Notes: generated by a model not told the origin, from the letters alone. Positions 11,292 through 22,639 are shown, numbered from the stretch's first letter. The stretch: 64,000 bases of DNA from Mortierella sp. BCC40632 (GCA_011634665.1 WAEK01000011.1:761001-825000); one strand, 5' to 3'. Numbers and translations are program-made.

Positions 11292-13268
11292 ATGCACACC
11301 ATAAGCAACAGCGCACTACACAAGGATGTCATTATCAACATCGTCCCCGCCACTATACACCCTATTGTCGAGATCCCAGAGCTACTACACCTCATCGGAA
11401 GCAACCTGACGACGATTGAACAAAAGACATGCATGCTCGTCTGCAAGAAGTGGTATCGTCTCTTTCTTGCTTTTTACTGGTACCATCTCGACTACTCTCG
11501 TTTCGGGGTCCCCAATATCGATCGATACGGTCATCTTGTTCACAGTCTCGGAATCTATGATGTGCGCCAGGGCGACCTAGCCGCTGTTGCGGGCGCCTGT
11601 CATTTAGTCCAGAAAATCAGACTCGAGGCGTTTCAGGAGAAAGTGTTTTTTGGTCTCGATATCCTTGTCAGTAACATGAGGCTTATTCAGGATATGGCAC
11701 TCCATTCGCATTCGCTTCTCAGGAACGATCAGCTAGTAGCCATCACTCAACTGCCCCGGATCCAGAAACTTTGTCTAGGCAAGGCATTCAATGCTCTACA
11801 TAACAAGCTATCGATGGGAAAACTCTTGAATGCTCTGGACGCTATGCCAACTCTGAGTACACTCCGGATCGAAGGCGCAGTTCTATGCAATGCTGAAGAG
11901 GCACCGAGACGTCCACGACGGCCCCATGATAACTCTGTCTTGGACATTTATTATTATCCTCGTCGAGAGTCGCTCTGGTCCAAGGTAAAAAAGCGACTGA
12001 ATGCCGATCCACCACCTGAACCATGGAGAAAGTTCAATGTTGAACAAATGGAACAACTCCCACATTGGACCAAAATTGTGGACCTTACCCGCGCTCCCGA
12101 TCTCTCAGTAGCTCTTTCAAGGCTGACAAGTCTTTATGTGTCACTTCTATGGGAATCCGATATCTGCGCCTCTTCCCCAGTCTCAATTAGTCCATCATCA
12201 GAGGGCATTGCCAAGAACAGTAGCATTGATCAGTATCATTTGGGACACCTCTTTAGGAAAGCCTGCTATCTGAGAGAGCTGCACTTGGATTTTGAGAACA
12301 TCTGGTATACCCACACAGAATCCTGTCTCTCTGCGATCACAGAAAATTGCTCTCAGCTGGAAAAACTCACGTTCGAAGGATTTATCGCCAGACCTGAGCC
12401 TTGTCGATCATCTGTCAAGCGATTCTTTAGTCAACTTCGCCCCACCGTCCGAAGCATACGATTGATTGAGTGCATCGAAATGACAGAAGCACTCAAGGCA
12501 ATACCAAACGAGACGTTGGCTCAATTGGTCGGATTCCACCTGATCTCGACCGAAGTTTCTCAATGGACCCTCCATCGGATTCTGCAACAGTGTCATAAGC
12601 TTGAGAAGTTGACTTGGGTTACTAACCCTCGCCTTAACAAGGATCGGGCGATGGCTTTTGAGCCGTGGCGACTCCCTCCACCTCCACCAAACATTCGACC
12701 CCCTCAGGATCCGATGTTTTCTATCCTTCCAGAGCCATGGCCATTTGGTTCAACTATGCGACATGTCGAACAGTATGATTGTATAAGCAAGCAAGAGGAT
12801 TGTGAAGCCTTTTTCAGAAGGATAGAGCAAATGGATCAAGTTTTTTCGATTGTCACCTCGGTGAACGATATTCGGAAGGCATTGTTCGAACATTGTCAGC
12901 AAGCGCCTTATTATACCAATCTACCTCCAACTCAACACACTCCAGGAATAATCGACAACAGTGAAGATCATGGAAGAGTTGACCGTGTGAGCGAGACAAT
13001 GAAAAAGGAGTGGTGTTTCAAGACCGTCCAAGAGCTGACCTTGGCGTCGATCAGTATCCATCGGCATTTTGGACTTGTTCTCCTCTCAGAGCCGTTAGGG
13101 CTACAAGAATGTATTGAATTGCTCCAAGCCTTTCCGCGACTTCGAAAGATTCGATACAAAGGCTCACGTCTTCCTTTGAGTGACACGGCTCTTCAATGGC
13201 TGAGTCAACAAGAGGAGCGATGTATTCTTTTTGTCCACGAGACTCAAATACCCACGCTTGGAAGATAG
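11292..13268 (+). CDS. F-box/LRR-like protein
   Basis: This single-exon gene encodes about 658 residues. An F-box-like segment lies near residues 25-60 (VEIPELLHLIGSNLTTIEQK, then CMLVCKKWYRLFLAFYWYHL), with the usual Leu/Pro start and the C-x-W region. A long irregular leucine-rich region follows, with strand-turn spacing typical of LRR proteins (LPRIQKLCLGKAFNALHNKL, SCLSAITENCSQLEKLTFEG, LQAFPRLRKIRYKG). By family, such proteins act as substrate adaptors of SCF (Skp1-cullin-F-box) ubiquitin ligases. The substrate is unknown. The chosen ATG at 11292 follows a pyrimidine-rich leader; the frame is open further upstream but through low-complexity T tracts without ATG. It has the look of a multicopy fungal F-box family; a second, distinct F-box gene lies at about 19.9-21.6 kb. 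Confidence 0.8.
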   Translation: MHTISNSALHKDVIINIVPATIHPIVEIPELLHLIGSNLTTIEQKTCMLVCKKWYRLFLAFYWYHLDYSRFGVPNIDRYGHLVHSLGIYDVRQGDLAAVAGACHLVQKIRLEAFQEKVFFGLDILVSNMRLIQDMALHSHSLLRNDQLVAITQLPRIQKLCLGKAFNALHNKLSMGKLLNALDAMPTLSTLRIEGAVLCNAEEAPRRPRRPHDNSVLDIYYYPRRESLWSKVKKRLNADPPPEPWRKFNVEQMEQLPHWTKIVDLTRAPDLSVALSRLTSLYVSLLWESDICASSPVSISPSSEGIAKNSSIDQYHLGHLFRKACYLRELHLDFENIWYTHTESCLSAITENCSQLEKLTFEGFIARPEPCRSSVKRFFSQLRPTVRSIRLIECIEMTEALKAIPNETLAQLVGFHLISTEVSQWTLHRILQQCHKLEKLTWVTNPRLNKDRAMAFEPWRLPPPPPNIRPPQDPMFSILPEPWPFGSTMRHVEQYDCISKQEDCEAFFRRIEQMDQVFSIVTSVNDIRKALFEHCQQAPYYTNLPPTQHTPGIIDNSEDHGRVDRVSETMKKEWCFKTVQELTLASISIHRHFGLVLLSEPLGLQECIELLQAFPRLRKIRYKGSRLPLSDTALQWLSQQEERCILFVHETQIPTLGR

Positions 13269-13412
13269 AAAATGACTTTAGTAGTCTGGATAAGAGCACT
13301 TTCAATAGACAATTTTTCTAGCATTGTATGGCAAAATGGTTTTTTTTTGGGGGGGACCGTGTACACACAAACCTGCGCATGTACGCTTTTGATCATCGGT
13401 CAACAACGGGAT

Positions 13413-13446
<34 letters not shown>

Positions 13447-13512
13447 CATTTTCTATCGTGTCCATGTACCTGTCCAAGAACTTCCATACTACTCATTTTG
13501 TCCCTTTTTAAA

Positions 13513-14333
13513 ATGCAGAGCCAGCAAGATGCCACAGATGAGCACCAAATGCCACGGGTCTCGACAACAACCTTGTCATCAACCATCCACCTTTGTCTTG
13601 GTAGACGTGGCGTAACCAAAAAGATGCGTCCGTCCAACGATACTATCTGGCTTTCGTTGGACCAAAGGGCTCCGAGTGGTAATAGGTTTCACCAAACGAC
13701 TTGAATATCTTGCTAGATTTGACTTTTCTAACCTCTCATTACACACTGAGTGCCCTAGACCAGACAGCTAGAGAATGGCCCTTTTCGAGCTTGAATATGG
13801 AGTGCCACCAAGAAATTGAGAGTCGATATTTCAATGGAGTCCCGCCGCAGGGCGTGACAATCCATCCATACCAATCCGCGGAGAATTTACCTTGTCAACT
13901 AGATGGCTCAAAGCTCTGGCTTGAGCTACAGTGTCTAGTGAATGGCTCTGATATTACTTTAGCTCTAGACAAAGGAGATTTTTGGAAACAGCTCTTGGAT
14001 CTGCAGGTTCGTAACGGTAGTCAACATACCGTACCTTACTTTTTTTTTTTTTTTTTTTTTTTTTTCACAATTTCTTTGGTCACACCCCTAGGTATGAATG
14101 AGGAACTACTTTTTTTTCTTTTCTTTTCTTTTTATTTTTTATTAATATATATTATGTATGCATGTGTTAGATTTGGGCACATCCTCGATGGGTAAATAGT
14201 TGTATCGATCGGATCGAGCCCCCAGAACTCGGTACGAGCATCAAACCCCGAGGTTTTTTTGCCACCACCACCACCAACCAACCCCCTGCATTAGGGCTCT
14301 ATTTTTTTTTTCTGCAAGAAATTTTACGACGAT

Positions 14334-14375
<42 letters not shown>

Positions 14376-15030
14376 ATGCAGCATCCTGGTTGTATTTTGG
14401 CTCGCATCCGATTCCGCCCCCTAGACCAAATGCAGACTCGAGGGTTCTCAAATCCATCCGGCTTGATTTTTGTTGGACGACTGCAGATAAGTATTCTTGT
14501 TTGTTTGTTTGCTCTTTTTTTTTAAAGATCTCTTTGAACAGGGGAAAAAAAAAAAAGGGGATCTTTACCCTTCCTCCCTCTTTCCTGTCTCCACAACAGG
14601 AAAGACTTTTACACATCCTAGGGAGTTCCGATCCCTTGGTCGAGACAACAAACAGCGTTCAGTTAGCGCTGAACAAAATCATTACAAGGCTTCAACGAAA
14701 CCTATTCCTTCAACATCCACTCATTTTCAATGCAGGGGCAATTCAGGATTTCCTCCGCATGCAGAGTCACCTCGGTTCAATAGCCATGTCGATTACGAGT
14801 CTTTTTTCCAGAGCAACGGACTCTGTGCGTAAAAAGGAGATGAATGGAAGCCTAGATGTAAGTTCCTTTTTTTTTTTTTCTTCCCCTTTGTATTTTTAGA
14901 CGGTCGACTTTCGACTCTTTTGGCCTCCTTGAACCTTCATTTACTTCTCCCTCCTCCTCCTCCCTCCTCCCCTTTCGAGTGGAATGTGAATGTGCTAGCA
15001 GTAACGGTATTTGTCCCCCTTGTAATTTTT

Positions 15031-15061
<31 letters not shown>

Positions 15062-15606
15062 CAATTGACCAGAGGATTCGACAACAGTTCCCAAGAGTCC
15101 CAACATTGGATGTTTTGATGCTCATTGAGCATGCACTAGAGGCCCATGTATACAGGCTATTTCTGCAAAGCCATCGAATCAAGGCCAAAGCTCGACCTCA
15201 CATGCCCTCAGGCACAGGGCCTAGACCGTTTTGCGAGCCCTGCCTCGATAAAGGACTAGAGGAGGAGGAAGAGGAAGAAGGGGAGGAATCTACTAAACAC
15301 AAATTGGCTCGATTGTCCAATCAGGGATACGGCGATGCAATGGATGACAGTCTAGGACCTTGTCCTGTCGGTAGTGATTTCAGTTTTGGATCATGGGTCA
15401 TGCCATCCCCCAAATCCGAGTCTGAGGCATGGCCATCACCCATCCAAGAAGCTTCAAGAAGAGACCACCACACTGTGAACAGTTGGGATGAATGGGAGGC
15501 AAATATGATGTTTGATGAGGATACGGTTGCAGGCTCGATGGTTGACTTTAATTTTTCAGACTTGGACAGTTTCTTTTCCTTGGATGAGGACTTTACTGGT
15601 TTATGA
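13513..15606 (+). CDS. Five-exon protein of unknown function
   Basis: I do not recognise this protein. Five exons fit a single frame: 13513-13678, 13717-14006, 14382-14486, 14600-14857 and 15073-15606, giving about 450 residues. All phases agree. Internal segments look like folded protein (SKLWLELQCLVNGSDITLAL, HPGCILARIRFRPLDQ, NKIITRLQRNLFLQHPLIF). The C-terminal exon is acidic, with a Glu run at about 15265-15290, and ends SDLDSFFSLDEDFTGL, resembling an acidic activation-type tail (inference). Introns 2 and 4 contain sense-strand poly(T) runs of 25-34 nt. The donor after exon 3 reads CAG|ATAAGT instead of GTAAGT; every other junction is canonical. The start ATG is the first in frame but an upstream exon is possible. 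The gene converges with the RING gene, whose stop is 270 bases away. Confidence 0.6.
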
Positions 15607-15876
15607 AAAAAAAAAAAATTCGAGAGTTTACATGGCGAAAGGATTAAAAAAAAATGTATTTGCGAGAATTTACAGTTTGGATTAAGCAAAAATGGGGATT
15701 ATAAATATGTAAAATGTTGGAGGATTGTGCTACGAAAGTGTAAAGCGCGATGGGTAGTACTATATGCAAAGAAAGGAAATGAGGGAGGAAGTGAAAGGGA
15801 AGGGTAGCATGCGAGTTTTTTTTTTTTTTTTTTTTAACAGACAAAAGGAGGACCGAAAGCAGATCGTTTTGTGCTT

Positions 15877-18800
15877 TCAAATGGCTTTTTTACATTTTGG
15901 ACAAATAGGATTCTTGACCAACCATCGATCGACACAGTTGCGATGAAAGAGATGATCACAAAACAAATGTCGTAATTCGTCATTGTCTTCAAAGTCGGAC
16001 AAACAGATTGCACAGTCCTCATCGCGTTGGTATAAACTGGTGCTAATGAATGTCTTGAGATCCTCGGCCGTCACGTCTTGCATGGGTTCTGGAATAAAAG
16101 AAGGCCTTTGAGGAGCATTGGTATCATCAGCAGGAGAAGAAGGAGAAGAAGAAGAAGAGGTGGCATTTTGGGATACAGAGGCATTCGACTTTTCCTCCAG
16201 ATCCATTTCATCAGGGTTGACTTTCTTTGTTGCGGACGAATTGGTTGCGTCTAGGATAGAGATAACAACATGCTGTTTTTCATCTACAGTCTCTGATCCA
16301 GACCCCTCGATGACTTCTTTAGATATCTTGTTGTCGTTGCTAGTATCGCTAGAGGAAGGCGCGTCCGTGATCTCGATGATCCTGGCTGGTTTGGTGTCTG
16401 TCTTTTTTTTGTAAATCACCAACGGAATGGCAGCAATGGCGGGTGAAATCTTGAGAAGCGAAATCGCATCAAATGTTTCGTTTCCTCTTTGTTCAATCTC
16501 TCGAGCAATTTGAGTCAGATCGGTTGTGTTGGTGATACCATTACTTTGGTATCCACCATGGCGTCGACTGATGGCTCTTCTACGTAAATGTCCAAACTTT
16601 TCAAGGGGCCAGATCATACAGACAAAGATTATATAGAGAATATAGAACATAGCCATGGCAACGAGTACTAGGGCCAATAATGCAATGAATGGAAAGATTC
16701 CCAGACATGCAAAGAGGATTGAAACCCCTGTGATGATCGGCGCCACGGACATGTACTTGGCGGCGCCATAAAAAAAGACATAAAAGGTCCCAAAGAAGAG
16801 CATAGCATAACCATGCCAGGTAAAATGCTGACTCATGCTATTCCGTAACCGTAGCCAGGAATGAGAAAGGGGGATTCAGTTAGTGTATCGTGTGCATCCG
16901 ATCGGGGTTTTTTAAAAAATAAAAAAAAAGTTGCCAATGTGGAGAGGGGGGTTTGAGTACCACTGAGGGAAGAAGAATGGAGAGGGGGGAGAGACTTACA
17001 ATATAGCTATGCCATTCTTACGCTCGCAATCAATGTCAATGTCATGCTCGACAAGACCGCAAGGCAGACGGTAGAGAGAGCGATCGATCATTACGAGACT
17101 AACGATCCAATTGCGGACGACAAAGACGATGAGAAAGACCTTGAGGTAGGTGCAAGGCGCATTCCAGTTGCAGACCAGGGCTGCGATCGCCAACATAGTC
17201 TACATAGTAGAGAGAGTGAGTGAGTGAGAGTGAGTGAGAGAACAAGTGAGTGAGTGAGTGAGTGAGTGAGTGAAGGAGTGAAGGAGTGAAGGGGTGAGAA
17301 AGAGAAAAATAGGGAAAACCACAAAGGCTCAAATGCTCAGACCTGAATACGCTCATAGTGTTGTCTCGACAGCCCAGTGTGAGCCACAGACAGATAGATG
17401 GGTGGGAGCCACATCATGAAACGAAATTATCCCTTTCTCTCTCTCTCTCTCCCTCGGGACTTCACACGTTCCTCAAGTGTCAAAGGGCTGATCAGACCTG
17501 GACATGTCACACTGACCAAATTGGGTCCCGTCTGTCCAAAAGAGGGGAGGGGGCCCCCATGGCCTTCATGGCCCTTCATTTTTTTTTTTTTTTTCGAGTT
17601 CAGCTCGACTCAAAACTGGAGCCCACTCCTCTTCCCTAGATTCCTCTCCCCTCCTCCACTTCCACTTCCACTTCCTCTTCCTCCGACACATTTCGCCCAA
17701 AATTCCAGTTGCTTACTCACCCGTCGTAGGGCAAGGCGCGTCATCGTTCCTCCTTTTACACCCTTTCCTCTATTTTTTTTTCTTTCTCTTTCTCTCTCTT
17801 TCTCTCTCTTTCCCCCCCCTCTTCCCCTTTCCTTTCCTTTTTTTTTTTTTTTTTTTTTTTTGGCTCCTCAACCATCATCTCTATCCTCCCTTTGCCCACC
17901 GTTCTGCTTGTTCGATTCGAATCTCGGAAAAAAAAAGTTTCAAAAGGAACAAAAGGGGTGTGTGTGAAAAAAAAAAAAAAAAAAAAAAAAGGGTCTTACA
18001 GCGATGATGGACGAAAAGAACGCAGTCGAGAGTGACCAACTCATGCTCGGTGTTCGTTCTTTCCAGGACTTGCCGAGTTGGGAGAAATAAGCGACTCGAA
18101 CAGGTTGTGTTGGATCGTTGGTTCGGTTTGAGCGACGATGTGGTGCCGGTTGACCTGCCATCGAGGAGGAGGAAGTGGGAGAAGAGGAAATGACAGAAGA
18201 GGCAGAGGAAGGGTGAAGAGGCACATCTGGATATGGGGTAGGATATTCCGGATCATAAGGACGAGTCATGTCGCCGATCAATTCTCGAAAGGGGATCCGG
18301 AGAATATACTCGAGACACCGGAACCAGTAGTGTGGAAGGCTCTCCGAGAGCGCGATCGCCCGCGATGGGGCGTACACTTGCCTGGAGGCAGGCCATCTTG
18401 AGGGATGGTAGTCACCAGGATGGTTTACAGGGTTGTTTACAGGGTGGTTTGCAGGATGAGGTCGAAAGCCACGTCGAGGTGGTTGCCACCATGGGCGGAT
18501 ATTGCTAGCCCGGGGGTTCGATTCAGGGGCTGCGGGAAAGGTGGTGGTAGTGCGTGTCGTTGCAGTCGCAGCAGTTGGTCGGATAGGTGAAGGACCCTGG
18601 ACCTGATCGTGGACCTGTGCTTGTGTCTGGCCTTGCCCCTGGTCGGATGCATGTCTCTGCGTTGGTATCGAAATGGGATGTTCAAGTGGTAGTGGCTGTA
18701 GGGAAGACGCTGGGGCCGCAGGTATGGACGGTGTCGGTGATGAAGTTGGAACAGTGTGAGCGGAGGGAGTTATGTCCGCCGCAACGGATGGAGAGAGGGA

Positions 18801-18980
18801 GCATGATGGCGTAGTTGACAGCAGGGGTGTCAGCCATGATGCAGCGGGAGAAAGAGATTGGCACGGAGGACACGAAAGAGCGGGAGCAGGAACGAGAAAC
18901 AAAGATTTGAGGAAAAGGGGAGGGGAAAGTGAGAAAGAGAAAAGAGAAAGGGAGGTTGTCCGATTCTGTCTACAGTGCAT
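15877..18980 (-). CDS. Transmembrane RING-H2 finger protein (probable E3 ubiquitin ligase)
   Basis: Three exons on the minus strand, 18980-18000, 17199-17000 and 16837-15877, join with consistent phases (0 and 2) into about 713 residues. The N-terminal 200 residues are Pro/Ser/Thr/Gln-rich. The middle carries several hydrophobic segments: TMLAIAALVCNW, TYLKVFLIVFVVRNWIVSLV, YAMLFFGTFYVFFYGAAKY and two long helices after it. The C-terminus ends with a RING-H2 finger: CAICLSDFEDNDELRHLFCD, then HLFHRNC and a final CPKC. By family, such proteins transfer ubiquitin from an E2 to membrane or ER-linked substrates. The MSQHF methionine at 16836 is internal, because the preceding exon splices to it in frame. 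The first ATG is less certain, since an AG acceptor-like site lies just after it. Intron 1 is 800 bases and holds a 23-nt poly(A) run by the donor and a (GAGT)n repeat near the acceptor. Confidence 0.82.
17211..17300. repeat. (GAGT)n / (GTGA)n imperfect microsatellite
   Basis: Interrupted tetranucleotide repeats of GTGA are followed by several GGAGTGAA units. They lie inside intron 1 of the RING-H2 gene. On the sense strand this is a CACTCACT pyrimidine-rich tract just upstream of the exon 2 acceptor, where it probably serves as the polypyrimidine tract. Confidence 0.85.
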
Positions 18981-19017
18981 GCAAGAAATCCAGTCAGCAA
19001 CCGAGCCAGTGAGCCAT

Positions 19018-19312
19018 CAAAACGAGCCAAGAGGGCGAAGACTTGGCTGGTAACATAAGACGTCCTTGTCAGTCCACTCGCGCCGCAGAAGGGGAACGGG
19101 AGTCGTAATTAACTCTATTTTGTATTGGAACCTTCCCGTGTGCCAGACAAGCGCACGACAGGGGAAAAGAGGACGAGGATGCACGACGACAGGACAGGAC
19201 AGGCAGGAGCATGGGGAGCAAGGACGAGGAGGAGCGAGAATAGGAACAACAGGAACAAGAGGGGGTCGAGACTTGCCTCAAAGCGCGGGCTCCTTTGGGT
19301 ATAAAGAGGATG
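19018..19312. repeat. Promoter-like module, copy 1 of a direct duplication
   Basis: This is the first of two degenerate direct copies about 370 bases apart. Matching blocks include CAAAACGAGCCAAGAGGG, GGTAACATAAGACGTCCTTG, a block around GGGGAAAAGAGGACGAGGAT, a block around GACAGGACAGGACAGG, and a block around GAACAACAGGAACAAGAG. Between these the copies differ almost entirely. This copy ends with a TATA-like TATAAAG at 19300-19306. It lies between the divergent RING-H2 and F-box genes. Confidence 0.85.
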
Positions 19313-19331
19313 TGTCTCTTCTCGTTCTGTT

Positions 19332-19375
<44 letters not shown>

Positions 19376-19389
19376 GAGCCTCTCTCTCT

Positions 19390-19674
19390 CAAAACGAGCC
19401 AAGAGGGCTCTTTTTTTTGGTAACATAAGACGTCCTTGTCAGTCCACCGTGCCAGCTGGGGAACGGGAGTCCCCCCTACTGCCCCCTCTCCTCCTCTTTC
19501 CTCTTGGGAACCTTTCCTCTTTCCAGACTTCCTTCCAGGGGAAAAGAGGACGAGGATCGACGACAGGACAGGACAGGCCTCGCATGGGGAGCAAGGACGA
19601 GGGAGCGAGAAGGAGAACAACAGGAACAAGAGGGGGGTCGAGAATTTTCGCGGGCCCTTTTTATAAATTCTTTT
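19390..19674. repeat. Promoter-like module, copy 2 of a direct duplication
   Basis: The second copy shares the same ordered blocks as the module at 19018-19312. It is preceded by a (CT)n tract (about 19331-19389) and ends with TATAAAT at 19662-19668. Segments between shared blocks are replaced by pyrimidine-rich sequence. Its position, 230 bases before the F-box gene's ATG at 19903, fits a promoter. That role is inference. Confidence 0.85.
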
Positions 19675-19902
19675 CTTTCCCCCCGTTCTCTTTTTGCTCG
19701 TTTTTCTTCTTTTTTCTTGCTTTTTGCCCTTGTTGTTGCTCCTCCTTTGTTTTTTGCTATCCTTGGCCCTCCCCCCCCCCATGCTCTTCCACAACAGCAA
19801 TAACAAAAACAACAATAATAACAGCAACAACAACAACAACAACAACAGCAACTACAACATCTCTTTTCCGTTCACACTACTCTTCTCCTTCTTCTCTTCA
19901 TC

Positions 19903-21621
19903 ATGGCCTCAACAATTCCTCTCCCTGCCCCTGTTGAGGCTCCTGCTCCCCCCCCACTGCGCCCCCCCAGTCACCCGCTGCCTCCTTTGTCGTCCTCGAC
20001 CCACCACGCACTTCTATTGCCAACCGCGCTCGAGCCTTCATTCTCTCCCGTCTCGCTCGATCTAAACGAAGTCCCTCCGCTGACTTGGTCACCATCACAG
20101 ACCCGTGGATGTTGCCTGAACTACTCGCCCTGCTCGCCGCCTATTTGAGTCCGCGGACGATTGCACGCTGCTGCCGTGTCAACTCTGTATGGCGCTCAGT
20201 CTTTGAAGCGTTCCTCTATCGGGTGGTGACCCCTTCTCACCTGAAACGGCCGGGCTACTTTGAGTCCCTCCAGCATCACCTACATGCCGTCCGCACCCTC
20301 CACTGGAGTCATAACACCTGGACTGCCCCCACACCTCGCCCACGCAAGGCTCTCCGACTGCTCAGACACATTGGTGTCCACCTCCGCGGTTCCACTGCAT
20401 CGACCACCTCCACTAGTTTTTCCCAGTTTGCAACACAGGCCGTCCAGATGGCAGGCTTAACCCACCTGGCCATTCGACTCCCACATCATCAGCACCCGAG
20501 CTCGATCTTTCTACGTCGCCTTCCAAGTGTCAAGACGCTCGAGCTAACCATGGAACACCGACCTGCTATCCGACAGGTACTCCATCTTGAGGACATTCTG
20601 AGTGCCTTTCCTGCGCTGCAGACTCTCAAGCTTGATGGTTTCTTTACTCTTTCCTCGCACCGCCACGAGACGCAGGCGCAGACCACAGACGAGTCATGGT
20701 CACGGATATGGCCACGGGCACGGACAACACCGCGCGATGTGGTCTCGTCCTCGATCGCCTCTTTGACATTGCGTCAGGTTGAGATCTCACAGGAGTGTCT
20801 CCTTGCCCTCTCACCCCTGCTGCAACGACTTGCTGCCTTGTATATCGAGGAGTATCCAGAATCAGGCTCCAGTGGTGATAGTAGTGGTGCCTTCCGTTGG
20901 GACTGGACACGCGACTTTGTTCATGAGCTCCGTTCCCACTTTCCTCAACTTGATACCTTCCACGCCAATCTTCTCCGTCGCCCAATTCCCGAAGCCATTA
21001 TCATTGATATCCTCACGGCCTACCCTGCGCTTATCTCGGTTGGGTTCCGCTATGGTAACTTTGGTACACAGGCTTTCAAGGTCCTTGCAGACCGATGCCC
21101 CCATATTGAGACCCTTGACCTTGGTTATTCGCATATTCCACCGGGTTTTACGACAGCCTTGATCCGTTACGTCCGCAATAGTCCACATTTACGGAAACTC
21201 GATGTCAGTGGAGCGACGCTTCCAGTATACAACTCGTCCCTGAACAATGTCATTCATGGTGAATGGCAATGTCGACAACTCGAGTCGTTGGCCTGTGGAT
21301 TCATGGGTGAAGTGAACGATATTTTTACGTTTGTGTCTCGATTCCAATCGTTGAGGCATTTAACGATCATGCAAACTCATCTGGGTATCCCTAACCTGGA
21401 CACGTCTCTCGAGTTGTTACGACCATGTCGACTGATGGAGTCCTTCCGGTTCACGCTCCCAAGAGACCAACGGATTAAACGGAGGGCGATCCAAAAGATG
21501 TTGTTGGTCTGGCCTGGATTCCGAACTTTGCATATTGACCAGGCTCCTGAACAACATGGGATGACAATCAAGAAGTGGTGTGAAAATGAGCAGCGACACA
21601 GTGTTGCCATTCTATACCCCT

Positions 21622-21623
<2 letters not shown>
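19903..21623 (+). CDS. F-box-like/LRR protein, with apparent N-terminal frameshift
   Basis: The main open frame runs to the stop at 21621-21623 and encodes an F-box-like segment (PWMLPELLALLAAYLSPRTI, then ARCCRVNSVWRSVFEAFLYR) followed by leucine-rich irregular repeats (FPALQTLKLDGF, CPHIETLDLGYSHIP, NSPHLRKLDVSGATL). It is a likely SCF substrate adaptor by family. The first good ATG, at 19903 (MASTIPLPAPVEAPAP), is in a different frame. The two frames join if the C-run near 19948-19955 gains one base or loses two. The joined N-terminus would be Pro-rich and then FVVLDPPRTSIANRARAFIL. Otherwise translation would start at the in-frame ATG at 20109, cutting into the start of the F-box. A homopolymer error is the simplest explanation. 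An (AAC/CAA)n stretch at about 19795-19858 lies in the leader. Confidence 0.75.
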
Positions 21624-21663
<40 letters not shown>

Positions 21664-22002
21664 ATTTTATTTTTCTTTTCTCCGCTCCACATACATTCGC
21701 GCACTCTCTCGTTCTCTATGAAAATACTTTTATCATTCCCTCTCAAGCTCGCTTGTCCGCACATTCACACACCACAGACTCAAAAAAAGAAAAGAAAAAA
21801 AACACCGACATTTTCTAATAAATGCGCATTAATTCTCTTGATCTCAAAAATTTTATTTTCCTCCCAGGCCCAAAAAGAAAAAAGAAAAGATGGGCTGTAG
21901 GAAAATTGTTCTTTTATTTTTATTTTTTTAATGCAGAAAAAAAAAAAAAAAAAAGAAAGAAAAAAGAAAGAAAAAAAAAAGAAAGAAAGAAAAAAGAAAA
22001 AA

Positions 22003-22062
<60 letters not shown>

Positions 22063-22120
22063 AATCGTCAGACAATGGTCGTGATTGTGTCCATTACACT
22101 CGAATTGGTCTCGTTGTGTA

Positions 22121-22153
<33 letters not shown>

Positions 22154-22201
22154 TGTGTCTGTCTGTTTGTCTGTCTGTTTGTCTGTCTGTTTGTCTGTCT
22201 G

Positions 22202-22256
<55 letters not shown>

Positions 22257-22639
22257 GTGTGTGTGTGTGTGTGTACGGCTCTGCAACGTGTGTCTATGTC
22301 CTCCATGCACAAAGAAAGAAATAAAAAAAAAAAAAAGATGGTAGAGCTTGTTATAGCAAAGGGAAAGAAAGAAAAAAAAAATTGGGTAGCGCTTTCTTCC
22401 AAAGGGGCTACACTTGGCTCATTCCGTTGCAGGTGGGTTGTTGATGGGCTGAGGCGTCGACGGTTTTTGTCTATATATATTTTTTTAAAAAAAAAAAAAA
22501 AAAAAAATAACAATAACAATGCACCAGGAAAATGAGAGAGAGAGAAAAAAAAAAAAGTGAGCACCTTGATGGATGAGCTGTTGTGCCTGGTACAAAAGAA
22601 ACACTACAGGGTCAACGCGCTCCCCAACAGGTCTATAAC
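21624..22639. repeat. Compound microsatellite spacer: (CT)n, (GAAA)n, (GT)n, (TGTC)n
   Basis: This is a spacer of about 1 kb between the F-box gene and the 3' end of the Ypi1-like gene (convergent). It contains (CT)n at 21626-21657, A-rich sequence, (GAAA)n at roughly 21952-22062, (GT)n at 22126-22153, and a long TGTC/TGTT tetranucleotide array at roughly 22156-22256 ending in (GT)n to 22274. A 23-nt poly(A) run follows at about 22486-22507. No gene is visible. Confidence 0.9.

Noticed and set aside
22085..22310. Possible CRISPR-like direct repeats
   Set aside because: A pure microsatellite without unique spacers, in a eukaryotic genome.
22068..22564. Long frames on both strands across the tetranucleotide array
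   Set aside because: These are translations of simple repeats (Thr/Asp/Arg or Cys/Val/Leu periodicity), not genes.
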